45,420 nucleotides of DNA from Oscillatoriales cyanobacterium CG2_30_40_61 (GTDB lineage Bacteria > Cyanobacteriota > Cyanobacteriia > Cyanobacteriales > Microcoleaceae), in contig MNYZ01000097.1 in assembly GCA_001873365.1 (NCBI GenBank), positions 1,040 to 46,459 of the forward strand. Direction: 5' to 3'. The stretch's first letter is position 1. Each line of letters begins with the position of its first letter. The notes under the pieces are model-generated. The model did not search any database and had not been told where the DNA came from. It saw nothing but the letters and a program-made list of their open reading frames with translations. The position numbers and the translations under genes are program-made. Of the stretch, positions 43,578-45,420 are shown one piece after another.

Positions 43578-44204
43578 TTAATTCCCATTCCCTTCTCGAC
43601 CATAGGCTTGCCAAGCCAGATCAACCAAGGCATCAACCAAAGCCACGGCCACTACCGCACTGCCCTTGCGTCCATCAATCCGAATATGGGGAACCATCGA
43701 ATCATTCAAACGGGACTTAGCTACATCAGCCCCGACAAAACCAGAAGGCGTGGCAATCACCAAAGCGGGCTTAATTTCCTCCGCCTCAATTAAATCCACT
43801 ATCCCAGAAAGGGCCGTTTGTTCCTGACCAATCACAAAAATCGCTTCGGGATAGCGCCTTGCTAACGTCTCAATCCCCCAAGCCGAGCGAGTTTTTTCCC
43901 GTTGCGGCCGAGTTACCGCCTCCATGGAACAATAAACCGGATTAGCAAAAGTCGAAAGAATTCGAGGAGTAATCCCCACCTGTACCATGGGTACATCCAC
44001 CACAATTGTTGTCCGGGCTGCTAAGGCCGCCGCCCCGCCTTGTAAAGCTTGGTCAGAAAACCGCACTAAACTTTTATATTCAAAATCCGCCGTCGCATAA
44101 ACCACCCGGCGCACAATTTCATATTCGGCTGGCGAAAGGACATGATCGCCAATTTCATCGTCGATAATTCCTAAACTCTGGGCATCGGTAATATGCCATT
44201 CCAT
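43578..44204 (-). CDS. cobH: precorrin-8X / cobalt-precorrin-8 methylmutase
   Basis: 208 residues. Shifts a methyl group from C-11 to C-12 to form hydrogenobyrinate or cobyrinate in cobalamin synthesis. Family motifs: ERxxV-type region EIVRRVVYATADFEY, VDVPMVQVGI, PVYCSMEAVTRPQREKTRSAWGIETLA, VIATPSGFVGADVAKSRL, and DGRKGSAVVAVALVDAL. The position where CobH has catalytic His (RxIHA) reads VVYATAD (Tyr36), a feature I believe is shared by cyanobacterial CbiC-type sequences, though I cannot confirm it. No cobalamin riboswitch was seen upstream. Could equally be named cbiC. Confidence 0.88.
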   Translation of the reverse strand: MEWHITDAQSLGIIDDEIGDHVLSPAEYEIVRRVVYATADFEYKSLVRFSDQALQGGAAALAARTTIVVDVPMVQVGITPRILSTFANPVYCSMEAVTRPQREKTRSAWGIETLARRYPEAIFVIGQEQTALSGIVDLIEAEEIKPALVIATPSGFVGADVAKSRLNDSMVPHIRIDGRKGSAVVAVALVDALVDLAWQAYGREGNGN

Positions 44205-44365
44205 TGTGACTCGCCGATTATTACTGAAGTTCTGGGACTAAGTAAAATTTACCTAGCACAACCAGATTACAACTTACCCAGTGTATCAGGTTGTTGTCGA
44301 TTTGACGAGAAATCAGGGTTCGGAATGCGGGGGATAAATTATATTCCCCCTGCTTCCCCTGTGGC

Positions 44366-44384
44366 CACTGAGCCTGTCGAAGTG
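44366..44384. repeat. dispersed palindromic sequence (cttcgacaggctcagtg type)
   Basis: Reads cactgagcctgtcgaagtg: near-palindromic, with complementary outer cact/agtg and tcga/aggc-type core. The core ttcgacaggctcag is a widely dispersed intergenic sequence in many bacteria. It lies between cobH and psb32. Confidence 0.6.
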
Positions 44385-44396
44385 CCCCATGCTTCC

Positions 44397-45200
44397 TCAA
44401 CCTTCCTGGGAGAAGGACTGATTTAATATCGGAGTCAGATAGGCCACCAAGAAACCAATTAAAAACCCGGAAATGTTGCGGACAAGGGGAAGCCATTCTT
44501 GGGTACGGGAGATCACCGGGCCAATTCCGAAGGCAATAAATAAAATTCCCCACAGGGGTGAGAAAATTAACGCCCACTGCCAGGAAATTAATTGTCCAGA
44601 CTTGCGGGGAATACTCGCCACGCCGCAAATAATCCCACCGATAGCAGAAGTAATTAGGGTTAAAATCCATTGTTCTGGAGGAAGTCCGGGGACAACCCGA
44701 CAACCCCCTTGGATTAAACAGCTTTGAATGGTATCAATAGATTGGATAATAGATTGATCTTCTCCATTGTCTCTAACAAAATATTGATTTCCGAAGCGAG
44801 TTTGTAACTCCACCCAGAATGTCCGAGACAGAAACGGGTAAACCTGACGACCGACGCTAAAGTTCAGGATATTTCCCCCCCGTTCATCAGCGACTACCAA
44901 AACGCTTTTATCATCTAGTCCCCAATAGTCCTTAACGGCGCGACCGGGGGTTTGGTCAAATTGAGTTAATACCCGAACTTTCCAACCGGTTTCAGATTCA
45001 AAGTTTTCTATATCCTTGGCTAAGATATTTTCCTGGACATCGGTAAAAATTCCCGCCAGGTCAATCACCGGGGTTTGAATCTCAGGAAGTAAGTCGGGAT
45101 TATTAAACGCATGAGCAACCGGGGTAATTGCCCAGGTGGAGAGAGTTATAGCTAATATAGCAATAGAGAGAAGCAATCTATTGGGCCAATTCTGTTGCAT
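44397..45200 (-). CDS. psb32: Psb32-like TPM domain photosystem II repair protein
   Basis: 267 residues. Signal peptide of about 31 residues (LLLSIAILAITLSTWAITPVAHA), then the TPM (Psb32/TLP18.3) domain at about 38-165: IDLAGIFTDVQENILAKDIENFESETGWKVRVLT and VLVVADERGGNILNFSVGRQVYPF. A C-terminal part with three hydrophobic helices (about 185-258) anchors it. In cyanobacteria Psb32 protects PSII and helps its repair under high light; related plant protein TLP18.3 has acid phosphatase activity. Located in the thylakoid lumen side. Upstream of cobH on the same strand, 192 bp away. Confidence 0.85.
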   Translation of the reverse strand: MQQNWPNRLLLSIAILAITLSTWAITPVAHAFNNPDLLPEIQTPVIDLAGIFTDVQENILAKDIENFESETGWKVRVLTQFDQTPGRAVKDYWGLDDKSVLVVADERGGNILNFSVGRQVYPFLSRTFWVELQTRFGNQYFVRDNGEDQSIIQSIDTIQSCLIQGGCRVVPGLPPEQWILTLITSAIGGIICGVASIPRKSGQLISWQWALIFSPLWGILFIAFGIGPVISRTQEWLPLVRNISGFLIGFLVAYLTPILNQSFSQEG

Positions 45201-45346
45201 GGGAGATCCTATAAATGTTTATAAGGGTGAGCAATATTGGTTTTTTGTTAATCGAGAGATCATCAGACTCTCATTTTCTTTACAATTTTTAACTTTATCA
45301 CAGAATAGGCAATCAGCGACCAGTACAGGCCAGAGGCGGGGGCAAA

Positions 45347-45411
45347 AGAAACCGGGTTTCTGTCATCATTTTTGCTATTAACAGAAATATCAGTTAAGAA
45401 ACCCGGTTTCT
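45347..45411. repeat. paired palindromes AGAAACCGGGTTTCT / AGAAACCCGGTTTCT
   Basis: Two 15-bp palindromes with seven-base arms (agaaacc/ggtttct), at 45347-45361 and 45397-45411, each the reverse complement of the other and separated by 35 bases. This type of sequence is a dispersed repeat in oscillatorian genomes in my recollection. The element may continue beyond the window. Confidence 0.8.
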
Positions 45412-45420
45412 GACCCAATT

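Noticed and set aside
43165-44204. Cobalamin riboswitch near cobH
   Set aside because: No B12-box-like sequence was found before the cobH start (around 44205-44396) or in the gap behind it.
44193-44426. 77-codon plus-strand frame between cobH and psb32
   Set aside because: Starts inside cobH antisense and includes a dispersed palindrome; no domain or ribosome-binding site.
44221-44703. 160-codon minus-strand frame
   Set aside because: Overlaps psb32 in another frame; psb32 has signal peptide and TPM domain, this frame has none.

Overview
The window is chromosomal DNA of a filamentous, non-heterocystous-type cyanobacterium; an Oscillatoriales genome such as Planktothrix fits best, but the genus is inferred. 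Evidence: chlI (Mg-chelatase), an IctB-family membrane protein, a Psb32/TPM protein and a CAAD/CURT1-type thylakoid protein; small families typical of cyanobacteria (DUF4327, Uma2, dnd-associated protein 4); many GCGATCGC (HIP1) sites; moderate-to-low GC; and dispersed heptamer (STRR-type) repeats between genes. No rRNA, tRNA, CRISPR array, complete insertion sequence or prophage was seen.

Layout. 0.2-7 kb: GH3 hexosaminidase, DUF4327 protein, two small conserved proteins, a CDF metal exporter, a tiny lipoprotein and ictB. 6.9-8.7 kb: a scarred locus where nadD is followed by a truncated NUDIX gene and an antitoxin-like fragment, then an ADP-ribosylglycohydrolase. 8.7-15 kb: three large transporters (SLC13 anion permease, NupC-type nucleoside carrier, P-type Ca2+-ATPase). 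15.2-20.7 kb: six same-strand genes (small membrane-associated protein, GMC oxidoreductase, two SDR epimerase/dehydratases, SMR-like protein, UbiA phosphoribosyl transferase). They look like one pathway building and modifying a polyprenyl-phosphate-linked pentose. 20.8-24.7 kb: thiO, a duplicated-repeat membrane protein, two FHA proteins and pgl. 24.8-27.7 kb: an anchored low-complexity protein, an orphan dnd-associated gene paired with a MazG-like pyrophosphohydrolase, and an exported methyltransferase. 27.8-30.7 kb: gltX followed at once by a CAAD protein. 30.7-33.1 kb: Uma2 nuclease and a HigB/HigA-like toxin-antitoxin pair whose antitoxin carries an ImmA/IrrE-type metalloprotease motif. 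33.2-45.4 kb: mainly housekeeping genes (argD, ruvC, chlI, dapB, cobH/cbiC, psb32), a CHASE2-GGDEF-EAL c-di-GMP protein and a RodZ-like HTH protein.

Most genes are short transcription units rather than one programme. The strongest candidate for an undescribed system is the 15.2-20.7 kb cluster. It resembles the logic of mycobacterial decaprenyl-phosphoryl-arabinose synthesis (phosphoribosyl transfer to a lipid carrier, oxidation/reduction, flipping), but it has a GMC-family oxidoreductase instead of DprE1 and an SMR-like protein lacking the coupling glutamate. Other points of interest are the gltX-CAAD neighbourhood, the nadD-NUDIX deletion scar, the orphan dnd-associated gene and the composite repeat modules that have invaded several gene ends.
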